DNA of 55,057 nucleotides from Biscogniauxia marginata (lineage: Eukaryota; Ascomycota; Sordariomycetes; Xylariales; Xylariaceae), in assembly GCA_022695795.1 (NCBI GenBank), contig MU404220.1, positions 1 to 55,057 on the forward strand, given 5' to 3'. The notes under the pieces are model-generated. The model did not search any database. It saw only the letters and a program-made list of their open reading frames with translations, and was not told the origin of the DNA. Of the stretch, positions 36,601-47,185 are shown piece after piece; the stretch's first letter is position 1; the number at the start of each line of letters is the position of its first letter. Made by a program: the position numbers and the translations under genes.

Positions 36601-37650
36601 CTTCTTTTAAAGTTTTATAACTTATATAGATTTTGTTTATATATTTATAGTATTTTGTTTTTTTAAGCTACTTTTATTAAGACATAACTTTTATTTACTT
36701 CTAAATTTATTAGGGCTTTATACTTCCTTTTATTATACTTAACTCTAGTTATAATAATGTTATTAAGTCTTAACTAGACTTTATATAAGGATTTGTTATT
36801 TATGGCTTCTCGCTGCCTTATTAGCGAGAGCTTTTGCCGTTTTTTGGTTTTTTACGTCCTTTCTTTTTTAGTTTTCTTTTAGTTGTTATAGCCCGGATAT
36901 CCTTCCATTCTTGGGCTTTTATGAAAACGTGTTTCTAGTAATCATTACTTAAATAGTCTTTTTAATTACCTTTTACGTAGTAAGGGGTAAAAGGTTTATC
37001 CTTTATATAGAACTTTACACATTAAAACTTTAATTCTTTTTCGAGGGCCTTTTTATAACTCAAGTTTATTTTATTAACTCGGAATTTTTTAAAGTTTTAA
37101 ATTATTCTTAAATAAAATAAATAATTATTAAGTTTACTTATTAAAGGTATCTCGATATCTCTTTTTAAGTTTATATTAATTTCTAAAAGTTTTCCTCCTT
37201 TTTTAAAGTATGTTTTAATGATTTGTTTATAACCTTGTTTAGTCGCACGTGTTTTTACTTGTCGTTTTATTAAGTGTTTCCTTATAAAGCCGAATAAACT
37301 AATGTTATATTTAATTCGTTTTTTAAGCCATTATAGAAAATGCAGTCCCTTCTATAATTCCCACAATTCTTCCTTAATCTCGTCTTCTTCGAAACTTGCT
37401 CCAAGTAAGTCGTGTACATTGTATAGTATTAAGGTGTAATATATATAACTCTTGGTAATTGCTTTATTACTTTTTTCGGAACCGGGATAAAGATAACATA
37501 CTCGAGGAAAATGTGGCTATCGTGGGGTATTATCGCAAATACATTTATTTTCTTCCGTGTTATTACTTTCTAGTTCTTAAGGATAATAACCGGCTTTATT
37601 TTTAAAACTTTTATGTACTTAACAGGCGTCGTTAATATAAAAGCTTTAAT
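33700..37650 (-). pseudogene. Degenerate pol of element D
   Basis: RT is readable as an 89-codon segment at 35496-35765. Its catalytic box at 35664-35675 is Tyr-Leu-Asn-Asn, followed by Ile-Leu-Ile-Tyr and, downstream, a Tyr-Leu-Arg-Phe-Ile-Ile segment typical of gypsy RT (normally Tyr-Leu-Gly-Phe). Protease lies at about 36700-36725 (Ala-Leu-Ile-Asn). The integrase zinc finger is at about 34495-34640 with both His recognisable and the Cys-x2-Cys pair turned to Tyr-Asn-Ile-Tyr. These active-site losses rule out function. Confidence 0.9.
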
Positions 37651-38235
37651 GTAATAATATATTTTTTTTAAGCTTTAATGGACATTATAACTATTATTTA
37701 TGTAAAATCTCTAGTTTAAGCTATTATGCTGGCTTTTTCCTTAATAGGTTTCGCATTTGTCGTTTTTGTAATAGCTTTAATATAAATTATCATGGTTTAA
37801 CTCAATTCTTAAGTCGTATCCTAATTTATAGTTATTATATACGTATAATAATTCGCTTTCGTTATATCTTTATTTGACTTGTTTTAATATGAAATATCCT
37901 AAATATAAGTGGTTATTTTCTGAATAATCCTTGCGATTAATTTAATAAGATTTATAAACTCCTTTTATAAAGGTCTCCTTAATCTTTTTTGCTTTAATGG
38001 TGCTAATAATAAATACTTGGTTTATTTCTTTGTTGTTTTTAAATTAAACCTTTACCTCGGCGACTCTTTTCTCGGGTTAAGAAATCCCTTTTGTTCTTAA
38101 TTCCTGTTTCTTAGGACTTCGGCACTCGTTTTTATAATGTCCTTTCTTTTTATAGTTAAAACACTTAATAGTTAATTTATCTCGTTTTTTTATTCTTTTT
38201 AAATAACGTTAATTTTAATAAGGTTTAACTTGGTT

Positions 38236-38330
38236 NNNNNNNNNNNNNNNNNNNNNNNNNNNNNNNNNNNNNNNNNNNNNNNNNNNNNNNNNNNNNNNNN
38301 NNNNNNNNNNNNNNNNNNNNNNNNNNNNNN
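38236..38330. other. Assembly gap (95 N)
   Basis: A run of 95 undetermined bases directly against an 18-bp tandem array in gag of element D. The repeat is the likely cause, and the real copy number and gap size are unknown. Confidence 1.
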
Positions 38331-38438
38331 TGGTTTTAATGCTTTTCTTGGTTTTAATGCTTTTCTTGGTTTTAATGCTTTTCTTGGTTTTAATGCTTTT
38401 CTTGGTTTTAATGCTTTTCTTGGTTTTAATGCTTTTCT
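38331..38438 (-). repeat. 18-bp tandem repeat in gag of D (6 copies beside the gap)
   Basis: Unit tggttttaatgcttttct, six copies plus a partial, probably continuing into the gap since tggtt also precedes it. On the gag strand it encodes a basic repeat of Lys/Arg-Lys-Ala-Leu-Lys-Pro type. Element B has a single unit at about 17090-17120. The open plus-strand reading through this array is an artefact of the repeat. Confidence 0.9.
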
Positions 38439-39470
38439 TGGTTTTAGTATCGCTTTTATGATTTCCTTTTTTCAGCTAATTATCATTCCTTCGTTATACC
38501 GTCTTTTTCTTTTTAAGGTACTATTCGAAGTTCTTGTTATTAATGGTAATTGCCATTATAACGTAATTATTAAACTTTTTTGGGTTTCTTTCTTTATATA
38601 GGTTTATTTTATATAACTTATCTTTTATATGGTTTTTTAATCCTTAATAAAATAAGTAATTATAACTAGTTTACGAGTTTTTTAAACTTAATAATGTAGT
38701 TTAAAACCTTTTTATTTTATTGTAGTTTATAAAGTCGAGTTTCGGCTTGTTATTTAAGGATTAAATTGCCGAATATAGACTTAAATTGTTTTTTAAACTC
38801 CTTATAATTCTTAAAGACTTTCTTCGTGTTTTTTTAGGCGTTTGATCCGTTTTCTAGATAATTTTTTAACACTGGTTAAAACCAGGTTAAGGCGGTTCCG
38901 GCGAGGAGCTAGGATACCGTGAGAACTTTCTATTCTTTAACAGTAATCGTTTCATAATAGAACCGTAAATAAGTTCCAGTTTAAATTAAAAATCTTTCTA
39001 GATCGTTTAACCCATTATATTTATTAAGTATAATTAGTTTAAAACCTTTTATGTCGAGAGTTATCATATTATTTTCGTCGTTTAAGTTATTAAGGTCGTT
39101 ATTATTTAAAAGTAGTTATTTATTTTTAAGAGGTAGGGGTTATTTTGCTTATTTATCTTCTTTAAGTATTTCTTCCTCCTCCTTTTCTTCTTCCTCAAAT
39201 GATTTTTCTTGTTAAGCTTCCGAGATGTCCTCTTATAACTCTTCTTTAACTGTAATTATAATAAATTCTTGTGTTAATTCCTTTAAACCTTTTTGTTATA
39301 CTATAAAAAGACCTAATGTTTTCGTTTAAAAGCTTATTAATTATTATTCTTTTACTTATTTCTTTTCTTATTATCCTTTGGTTTTAAGGGGCATACTTAT
39401 CCTGGAATTATTTAATTAAAGGTCCCTTTTCCTAAACCAATGTTAAGCATTAATTAAAGAGCTATTAAAA

Positions 39471-39932
39471 TGTAACGAACCTCCCTATATATTCCTAATT
39501 AGTTGACTTTATAAATAAGTACGTATTAGGTTTTCTTAATTTAAAGGTAATAATAAGTTGAGATTAATTCAATTAATTTAAAATGTTATATTCGTTAAAA
39601 AGGTTTTAAAGTATTTTTATTATAGTATTAAAAAGTAATTATAGTCTTAAATTAATAGCTAAAAAACGAATAACTAAATACATAAGAAATCCCCTTCTTC
39701 TTATACTTATTCTCCCTAGTACACATTCCTTCTTTACATTAATCGTTATATAAACAGAGTTTATCCGGATCTGAGATCAACTTAGATCCCATTTAATGTG
39801 ATTTGAGAGTAATTCAGATCACATCACGTGACGTCTTATTATGTTCCAAAAAGGACCGTCTTGTACTGACATTCGTGGTCCGTGTCTTAACACCCTTGTA
39901 GGAAATCCCTTTAACACAGTTAGTTCGTAACA
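39471..39932 (-). repeat. 5' LTR of element D (462 bp)
   Basis: Starts tgtaacgaacctccc and ends ttagttcgtaaca. The U3 half (39700-39932) has nearly normal composition, with atcacgtgacgtc (cacgtg at 39825-39830). The adjacent internal sequence (complement of attaaagagctattaaaa) is the putative primer-binding side; no clear tRNA match was recognised. Confidence 0.95.
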
Positions 39933-39937
39933 TTAAC

Positions 39938-40612
39938 ATTCGCGTTTTTAATTAAAAGAGAAAAACGATGTTAAAAGACATTATAAATCGAGAAATTTAA
40001 ACTTATATACCTCGTAAAACTCTTATATGTTCGTATCCTTATAAATATATATAAAAAAAAAGAAAACCGAAAAAAAAAACAAGAACTTATTTAAATATTT
40101 TTATATATATTTAAAAACGCTTATTTATAAACGAAAACGTTTAATTAATCTAAATCTAAATATTTTTAAAGTTATAAAGACTTATTTAAATACTTTTATA
40201 AATAAAAACGTTTAATCGATATAAATTTAAATATCTTTAAAACTATCGTATGTGATAATTTAATTAATTAATTTTTTAACGCGCGTAATTATATTTTATT
40301 TATACCGGTTAAAACCTTAAAATTAAAATTAGAAATACTTAATTTAATACGAAATCGTTTATTTAAAAACAAGTTAAAACTTTTAAAATCGTAACTTTTA
40401 AAACCTTTAATATATATAAAAATATTTAAATAAATTAATTAATTAAAATTAAAAATAATTATAATTAAAAAATACTTAAAAAAATACTTATTAATTTATA
40501 ATATATATTTATTACCGCCGTTATTATAATAATAATTAATATAAAATTTATTTAAAAAGCTATTAATTATAATATAATAACGAAAAATTTTATTTTTAAA
40601 TTTATATAATTT
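39938..40612. other. AT-rich spacer with a ~90-bp duplication
   Basis: No gene seen. An imperfect tandem duplication at about 40084-40178 and 40179-40245 shares acttatttaaata, aaaacgtttaat and a taaatttaaatat-like stretch. Confidence 0.6.
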
Positions 40613-40617
40613 ATAAC

Positions 40618-41092
40618 TATGACGAACCTCCTTATATGTTCTTAGTTAACTAACTTTATAAATAAGTACGTATTAGGTTTTTTTAATTTAAAAGTAATAA
40701 TGAATTAAAATTAGTTTAAAAGGTTCACAATGTTTTGTTTATTAGAGAGATTTTAAAATACTTTTATTATAATATTAAAAAGTAACTATAGTCTTAAATT
40801 AATAGCTAAAAACTAGAATAAATAACTAGACACATAAGAGACATCGTTCTTTTTATACTTGTTCATTTTACCTTTTATTCCTTATAATTGGTATATTGGA
40901 TACCTTTAAATGAGTTTCATTTATACTCATTTATTCTTCACTAGATGTTGCTAGATGTGTTCTATCCACACACATCCATATCACGTGACAATAGGTTGCT
41001 TTCCCTTCCAGGATCTATGTCCGGTGCAGAAGCAAGAACAGTGGGAACAGTACCCTTGTCACTTGATTGCTTACCCTGATTAGTTCGTAATA
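40618..41092 (-). repeat. Solo LTR (475 bp) with TSD ATAAC
   Basis: Plus-strand reading tatgacgaacct (mutated tgtgacg) to tagttcgtaata, flanked by ATAAC (40613-40617 and 41093-41097). The U3 half is GC-richer and includes cacgtg at 40982-40987. No internal element sequence is next to it, so it is a solo LTR left by LTR-LTR recombination. Confidence 0.95.
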
Positions 41093-41097
41093 ATAAC

Positions 41098-42200
41098 TTA
41101 ACTCGGAAAAAAGAATAATTTTATATAAAACATTATATACGATTAAAATCCGTAATTAATACCGATTAAACATAATTTATATGATTTTATATAATTATTT
41201 ATATTTTAAATTTAACGAAAATATAACTCGTAATTTAAAAAATTAAATTTTATTTCGAAATAAATTAATTAAAAATGTTAATAAATAATTACTTATTTTA
41301 TATTTTTATTATTAATCATTTTAATGAAATTATTTATAAATTTATAATATATTTAAGTTATAATTAAGTTTTTATTCGAATTTAATTTAAAAAAACTTTA
41401 AATAATTAAAAATCTCTTTAAAATTAATATCGACTTTAATAAATTAAATAAAAATTAAAAAAAATTAATTATTTTTCTTTTTAACTAGTTAAAATTAATT
41501 AATTAAAAACGCGAGTTTTTTTTAATTTAAAAGCTCAAAATTCTCGACTTTATAAAATCGATATTTAAACTTTTTTACTTTTTTTAGCTTAAGCTTAAGC
41601 TTTATATATTAAAACGTAACCCTTTTTAACTCGCGCGTTTTTTTAAAAGGTATTATAATTAAAAGCTAATTAAAAGCGATTAAACGCGATTAAAAGTAAT
41701 AAAACGTAATTATCGTATTATATTTTAAATATATTATAAAAATATATATTAATTTCGGTTTATATATTAAAAAAACTTATTAAATTTTTTTTAAAATTTA
41801 AAAATAATAAAATTAAAAAAAAGAATTATATTTATATTTAAATAAAAATAAATTTATTATAATTATTAATTCGAACGCGATTAAAAGCTATTTATTTAAA
41901 AAATTTATAATTATAAAAAGTAATTTATATAATATAAAATAAGTATTATTTTATTTAAAATAATTTTAAAAATGTGAAAATAAGGTTTATTTAACTTAAT
42001 ATTATATATATATAATTAAAAACGAGCGTAAATTTATTTATAATAATAATAATATATAAATAAAAATTTTAAATTAATTATAATAATTATAAAAAGCTAT
42101 AATTTGAAAATTTATAAAGTTATAACACCTTAAATTTCAGGCTATTTAATTAGCTAAAAAAGTGGGATATAGCTAACAGTATTATATCGAGCCGTTTCGG
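41098..42200. other. AT-rich spacer up to the isochore boundary
   Basis: Strongly AT-rich with RIP-like dinucleotides; no gene or known repeat recognised. Composition changes abruptly at about 42140-42220 to normal genic sequence. Bases 42220-42521 are the presumed 3' flank of the AAA-ATPase gene. Confidence 0.7.
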
Positions 42201-42521
42201 ATTATAACGAGCCGGTCGCTGCGCGAAGCGCGGCTTTAGTCAGCTTGTTTAATAATGATGAAGTAGTGGTGACAGATGGTCTTTTTTCACCAATCATTAA
42301 AATCATAAGCGACATGTTCCTAAGAAGCATTTAGACCTAGGACGATGTCTGTTGCGATCACTACCTCCAGGCTGATAATATCCTTTCTGCACATCGAGAT
42401 TCACGAAATATGTAGAATTTTCAGCTTGTTCTGAAGACACGTGTATCTTCCCAGGTTATATTTCTTCTAGGAAGAGCCTTACTATATCCCATCGACTGCT
42501 TGCGAATGTCTCGCGTATTGA

Positions 42522-44718
42522 CTAGATAGGTACATGCTCCTCAGTCTCATAGCCCGCCTCGTCAGGGAGCCCAAGGTTTTGCAAGGTCAGTGACGTCGTA
42601 CCATCTGCGTCGGAGACTCCCTGCTCCCGCGTCCCCTGGTTGAAGTCTTCCTGGAATTCCCCGACCGTCTCTAGTACGTCGCGGACCTGCTCGACCCCGA
42701 GCCTCTGGTCCTCGGCGAGGGCGAGCGCATAAGCTGTGCGGACGGTGTTCTTGATCTGCCGACCGTTTATGTCTGCGGCCGCGAGCTCCTTCAGGGTCTC
42801 ATCCTGCCAGTCCTCGGCCCGAAAACCGGGAGTCCGTTGCAGGAATAACCTCCACAGGTATTCCCTGGCATCCGCATCGAGTGGCTGGTACTTTAGAGCA
42901 AGGTGGATTCTGGACTGGAATGCCCGGTCGAACGTGCTGATACGGTTGGTTGTTAAGAAGAGAACTCCGGAGAAGTACTCGAGAGTTCGTAAGAAGACTG
43001 GGGGATTCAGTTAGCAAGTGACTCACGAACACTCTTGGCAAGAGTGTTAATCTATTCGACTTACCAGAAACTAAGCTGTTGCGGGCTAGGTCATGTGACG
43101 AACGCCTCTCCAGGAAGACATCGGCCTCGTCTATTAGAAGGACAGCATTCCAAGCTGTGACAAGCTCGAGAACCTTTCTGAACCTCTGGTCGACGGTCTG
43201 AACGTCGGAGCCAAGCTCGCCAGACATCAAAACATAGAGCGGACGCTGGATTTCATCGGCAATGCTCTCAGCCGTGAACGTTTTCCCAATACCTGGTTCA
43301 CCATGGAGAAGGAAAATACAACCATGTCCTTTACCTCGGATTAAGTCATCGAATCCATCAGTGCCCGAGGTGTGCCTTTTAGTCAAGGCACGGACAAGGC
43401 GCTTATGTCTTGCGGGCAACAAGAGTGCATCAAACGCTCCATCGTCAAAGACTACATCGTCAATGAAGTCGACGAAGAAACAGCACCACAGTTTTTCAGT
43501 TAGCGAAAAGCCCATCATGGCGTAGTGACACAACATGTAGTCATCTTCTGTGAAACTAGATGGCTCAGTCAATTTCACCTCGGCGATCTTGATGCCACTC
43601 TCCGTACGCTCTTCAATAAACAACTTGCAGTCGAGAATGATTCGGCCTCCGAGCTAATTAAAAAAATATTAGTTATACAAACTAGATTAAAAATATTACT
43701 AGAAGCAACTTGCCTGTATGGTTTCCGATGGATAGGAAGTGTTAACCCTTCCCGAGTACGCCACAGTCCGTACCTTGTCCACCATGACAGCCTCACCATC
43801 GTAGGCGCGGTGTTGGACGCCGGTGAGGCTACAGTACTTTTTCCCTCGATAGACTAAGTATTTTCGGAGAGCGTATTGGTCCAAGTGGAATTTCACCGGG
43901 TAACTGGAAAGTGTATTGACCTCTCTAATTCCATCAAAAGCTACAATTTCGAGGCACCGGTGTATATACCCGTAGTGGGATCCATCGTGCGAAAGCGCCT
44001 TGGCTGTGACGGCCCATTTGGAGGGGCAGTTAGCACTTCCTGGGTATAAAGAAACCTTCACGACCTTGTTAATGGACTGGGTGTGATTCTCGCCGGAAAA
44101 GACAAGATCGTTCGGTTTGAATAACATCCAGAGGTCTCTGAACTCAACGCTCGGGGTTGCAGCCTGGATACTGGCTTCGAATCGGTGAATATCTCGTCGA
44201 AACTCCCTCTCCGCAAAGTCAACTAGGAGAAGGACGTGCTGCCTTGCAGATGCATCCTCGAGATTATCTCTGTATTCCCTCAGTTCTTTCCGGTAGTGAA
44301 ATAGGCAGGCGAGGGCCAAGGACTCATTGTTTCCCGTCAACGTGATGTGCCCGGTAAAGTTCTGCTCAGGGTAACTTCCGATCACATTCCGAAGGGCATC
44401 ACGGATGTGAGGCGAGCGAATTTCGAGGTTCACCTTCTCGATCTTAGCGTCGCGGGTATAGTACTTGTAGAGGCGCATGACATATTTGCCGTCATCTTTG
44501 AGGTCCGCATCTTGGCTGCTGAGTTCAACCGCCTTGAGAATTCGCTTCCCCTCTAGGTCATAGCGAGCTTCGTACTCCTTGACCTCACATTTAATCTCCT
44601 CTGACTGGGCAGTGGCCTCCTTGGCAGCTTTGTCGTCCTTGTTGGTGCCGCTGGGAGGCGAGGAAGCCCTAGCCTTGCTGGCTGAGGGTAGAATCTCAAA
44701 GTCATCACTTCCTGGCAT
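42522..44718 (-). CDS. AAA-type ATPase with fungal N-terminal DUF7025-like domain
   Basis: Three exons on the minus strand: 44718-43714, 43653-43065 and 42997-42522, giving 689 residues. Intron 2 (42998-43064) is GTAAGT...CAG; intron 1 (43654-43713) is a GC-AG intron with donor AG|GCAAGT. Residues about 60-440 match the recalled N-terminal domain of a large fungal AAA family (e.g. the motif Tyr-Leu-Val-Tyr-Arg-Gly-Lys-Lys). Walker A is Gly-Glu-Pro-Gly-Ile-Gly-Lys-Thr at 453-460; Walker B is Leu-Leu-Ile-Asp-Glu-Ala-Asp-Val-Phe (Asp510, Glu511). Exon 3 supplies sensor-1 Leu-Thr-Thr-Asn-Arg and the Phe-Gln-Ser-Arg-Ile-His segment with the arginine finger. Both ATPase motifs are intact, so it is likely an active remodelling ATPase. 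Its substrate and location are not known. It is the gene closest to the RIP block. Confidence 0.9.
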
Positions 44719-45749
44719 CTCGAAGTTTAAGCAGCAAGTACTAGATCAACTAGACCTAAATAACAACGATGGATGCAGTCAAGAGGTCTTAAGAGGTGCG
44801 GCCTAGACTTTCAAACTTAGATAATGTAGAAACTTAGAGAAGCCTACCCGGCCATTTATACTTAAAAGAGGACCTTGATAGTCCCGAATGCTGTGTTCGG
44901 AGTCGGATCTTCAGTGGCAAGAGAGAGCTGGTGTGAGTCGTCCAGTGCCGATCAGTAAGGCACAGTGAGGCACAGAAAGGCAGCATTACAGGGGTTTCTC
45001 AGGTATTGCAGCGGGGAAGTAGTGTTAGACAGTGCTAGAGGTGAGCTCAACATTGGCTAGACTCGAACTGAGCCGCAGGCTTTCAGATGTCTGTCAGATT
45101 GTCACACTTCTGCCTTGCAGACTGCCACACGAGTATTGGTCGCCGGTCAACATAGTCCAGGCAGCAGACAAGCATAGCCGCGACCCCAGGATACCCCGCC
45201 AACACGTACGTGTAGTTCGCCAGTTCGCCGACTAAAGTGACACTATCATAAGTTATGTCGTGACTTGTGTTGAGCCTTCACTTGAAGGTAAACCATAGCA
45301 AATGGATAGGTATGACGCTGACAAGTCCAGCTTGAATTCGGCTGTTACTGCTGCAGTGATGAAATTAATCACTTTCGAGGCTTTGTCTATAGTTCCACAG
45401 ATCTAAACATCCATTGGATATTGAAAATAGAAAGAATCATGCTTGCTTGGAATACTTACCTACCTAGGAACGTGTATGGGATGAAGGAGGAGGTGGAGAT
45501 GGATGTGAACGTTTACATGATCTAGAAGGTTTAGGTAGGTACCTACCAAGGTTTGAGATACCTATAAACATAAATAGCGCGTATTCAATAAACGTAGGAT
45601 ATTCATGCATTTAAAGGATGTGCAGTTAAAGCATTAGAGACACCCACTTAACATCCCACTTGCGTGCCAGTCGAACCTCAGATTAATAAGACAAGCTAAT
45701 TATCATGCAATATCACCACACTTCTAGATAAAAATAACACTTAGTGATA
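44719..45749. promoter_or_regulatory. Divergent intergenic region between AAA-ATPase and Cir_N gene
   Basis: About 1 kb between two outward-facing genes, so it presumably carries both promoters. No further gene is convincing; short open stretches such as 45032-45235 have no protein features. The palindromic taggtacctacc-type motif appears at about 45465-45475 and 45530-45545. A clear TATA box could not be assigned. Confidence 0.5.
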
Positions 45750-46911
45750 ATGCCTTTGTAAGTTCCCTCCATTTATATCACGACGAAAATTTGCTGATGC
45801 CACTCGCTCACATGCTCACTACAGACATCTTCTGGGCAAGAAATCATGGAACGTCTACAACAAGGAGAACATCGCGCGCGTGCGGCGCGACGAGGCTGCC
45901 GCCCGGGAGCGCGAGGAGGCTGAGGAGCAGCGGCGACAGGAAGTAGATGCGGAGCGACGCTTGGCGATCCTACGAGGCGAGGAGGTCCCTCCACTGCAGC
46001 CCTCCTCACCCCCTCCCGCTTCTCCATCCGCCGCCAAGGGGACCGCGGCAGCGACCGAGGACGATGGCGATTGGAGGAGCAAGGACTGGACCAAGCGCAG
46101 GAAGCGCAAGCGCGCCGGCGAGGACGACACGGACTTCGAGATGCGCCTCGCGCTGGAGCGAGCCAACAGCGACAACAAGCCCGACAGTAGTGGGCTAAGT
46201 AAAAGGAGCGGCGGCGGCACTATAAGTAGTAGTAATGCGCCGCTGGTCGACGACGCGGGACACATCGATCTATTCCCCGAGGAGCGGGCTCCGAAGAAGG
46301 GGCACGGGCACGAGAAGAACGATGAGGCGGAGCGCGAGGCGGCGAAGAAGCGGCGCGAGTTCGAGGACCAGTACACGATGCGCTTCGCGAACGCGGCGGG
46401 GACCAAGGAGCCCCTGACAGCCGCCGCGGGCGGTAACAGGCCGTGGTACGCCAAGGGCGGCGAGATCAAGGAGCTCGTCGAGTACAACGTCGGTGCGCCC
46501 GGGAAGGACGTCTGGGGCAACGAGGACCCGAGGCGCAAGGACAGGGAGGCGGCGAGGATAGTGTCGAACGACCCCTTGGCTATGATGAAAAGTGGTGCTG
46601 CGAGGGTGAGGGAGGTCGAGAAGGAGAAGAAGGCGGTGAATGAGGAAAGGGAGCGTGAGTTGAGGCAGCTCCGGAAGGAGGAGAGGAGGCGGGAGAAGAG
46701 GCGCAGGAGAGATGGGCCTAGTCCGGACGGACGAGCGCCGAGTCATTCGGGTCGAACACATCACCATGATCGCGATCGTCGGCAGGAGGGTGATGAGGGA
46801 CATCGGCATCAGCATCGTCCCCGACCAGAGCACGAACGTCGCCATAGACATCGGCACGCGAGCAGCTGCCGTAGCTCCAGACGGGAAGATGAAGTTCGGG
46901 ATAGGCATTGA
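45750..46911 (+). CDS. Cir_N domain protein, LENG1-like
   Basis: The first exon is only 8 nt (ATGCCTTT, 45750-45757), followed by a 67-nt intron (GTAAGT...CTACAG, 45758-45824) and a single exon from 45825. Joined, it gives Met-Pro-Leu-His-Leu-Leu-Gly-Lys-Lys-Ser-Trp-Asn-Val-Tyr-Asn, the conserved start of the Cir_N domain, ending with Leu-Ala-Ile-Leu-Arg-Gly-Glu near residue 54. Total 364 residues. The middle has a conserved block (Pro-Trp-Tyr-Ala; Lys-Asp-Val-Trp-Gly-Asn-Glu-Asp-Pro-Arg-Arg; Asp-Pro-Leu-Ala-Met-Met-Lys) known from LENG1-type proteins, then a Glu/Arg/Lys coiled-coil region. The tail is rich in His, Arg and Ser, similar to RS-like tails of splicing-associated factors. Probably a nuclear protein linked to RNA processing; that role is inferred from the family. 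Convergent with the next gene. Confidence 0.85.
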
Positions 46912-47185
46912 TAAGGGCAGAAATGCCAGGAACCGGAGAGAAGCAACTATTGTTTTGGTCGCACACATACAGCTTGATGTGTGGTATTTTTGATCTCGTT
47001 ATAACCATTTACTACTAAGATACCCTAAATTACGAACTGACATGTCATCTGCTTTAAACGCGATTGCAGTATGCTTCAATTGAAACCTGAATTTGACTAT
47101 TAGGGGTATCACTTGTGTACTTTTGCTCTTCCAATAGACCGCCAGCTACTACCCAGCGCCCGTCAATTATCTGGCAAATGGCTCT
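46912..47185. terminator. Convergent 3' intergenic region
   Basis: 274 bp between the stops of two convergent genes; presumably contains both polyadenylation regions (AT-richer around 46985-47100). No gene seen. Confidence 0.4.

Larger units (their letters stand above)
37700..39440 (-). pseudogene. Degenerate gag of element D
   Basis: The zinc knuckle at 38122-38163 is nearly intact: Cys-Phe-Asn-Tyr-(Lys)3-Gly-His-Tyr-Lys-Asn-Glu-Cys, with only the second Cys turned to Tyr. Downstream is the Glu-Leu-Trp-Glu-Leu acidic segment near 37350-37380. An 18-bp tandem array and an assembly gap lie on the N-terminal side of the knuckle. Acidic Glu/Asp-rich parts occur near 39160-39250. Confidence 0.75.
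32223..39932 (-). mobile_element. Full-length gypsy-type LTR retrotransposon D (7,710 bp)
   Basis: Two LTRs of equal length (462 bp; 32223-32684 and 39471-39932) flanked by TSD TTAAC (32218-32222 and 39933-39937). From right to left: 5' LTR, gag with zinc knuckle, protease, RT, RNase H, integrase, then an opposing frame, polypurine tract and 3' LTR. It has the least RIP of the complete copies and contains the longest readable RT segment. The true length is uncertain because of a 95-base gap at 38236-38330. Confidence 0.95.
1..42140. other. AT-rich, RIP-mutated repeat block
   Basis: The whole stretch is extremely AT-rich, with TpA everywhere, very little CpA or TpG and many surviving CpG dinucleotides. 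That pattern is expected if C was converted to T mainly in CpA context on both strands, which is how RIP acts in Pezizomycotina. No open frame of normal gene size survives; the few short ones are fragments of retrotransposon genes or repeats. Nearly everything that can be identified is LTR retrotransposon or MITE sequence, listed separately. Less mutated islands remain in LTR U3 regions, in the antisense frame of element D, and in one small solo LTR. Confidence 0.9.

Noticed and set aside
38230..38601. Open frame across the N gap with a Gly-Phe-Asn-Ala-Phe-Leu repeat
   Set aside because: It is antisense to gag and created by the 18-bp array and undetermined bases.
42736..43014. Plus-strand frame opposite exon 3 of the AAA-ATPase
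   Set aside because: Antisense shadow; the minus strand encodes the sensor and arginine-finger segments.
45855..46538. 227-codon minus-strand frame over the Cir_N gene
   Set aside because: Shadow of the GC-rich coding exon; the plus strand has the conserved domain.
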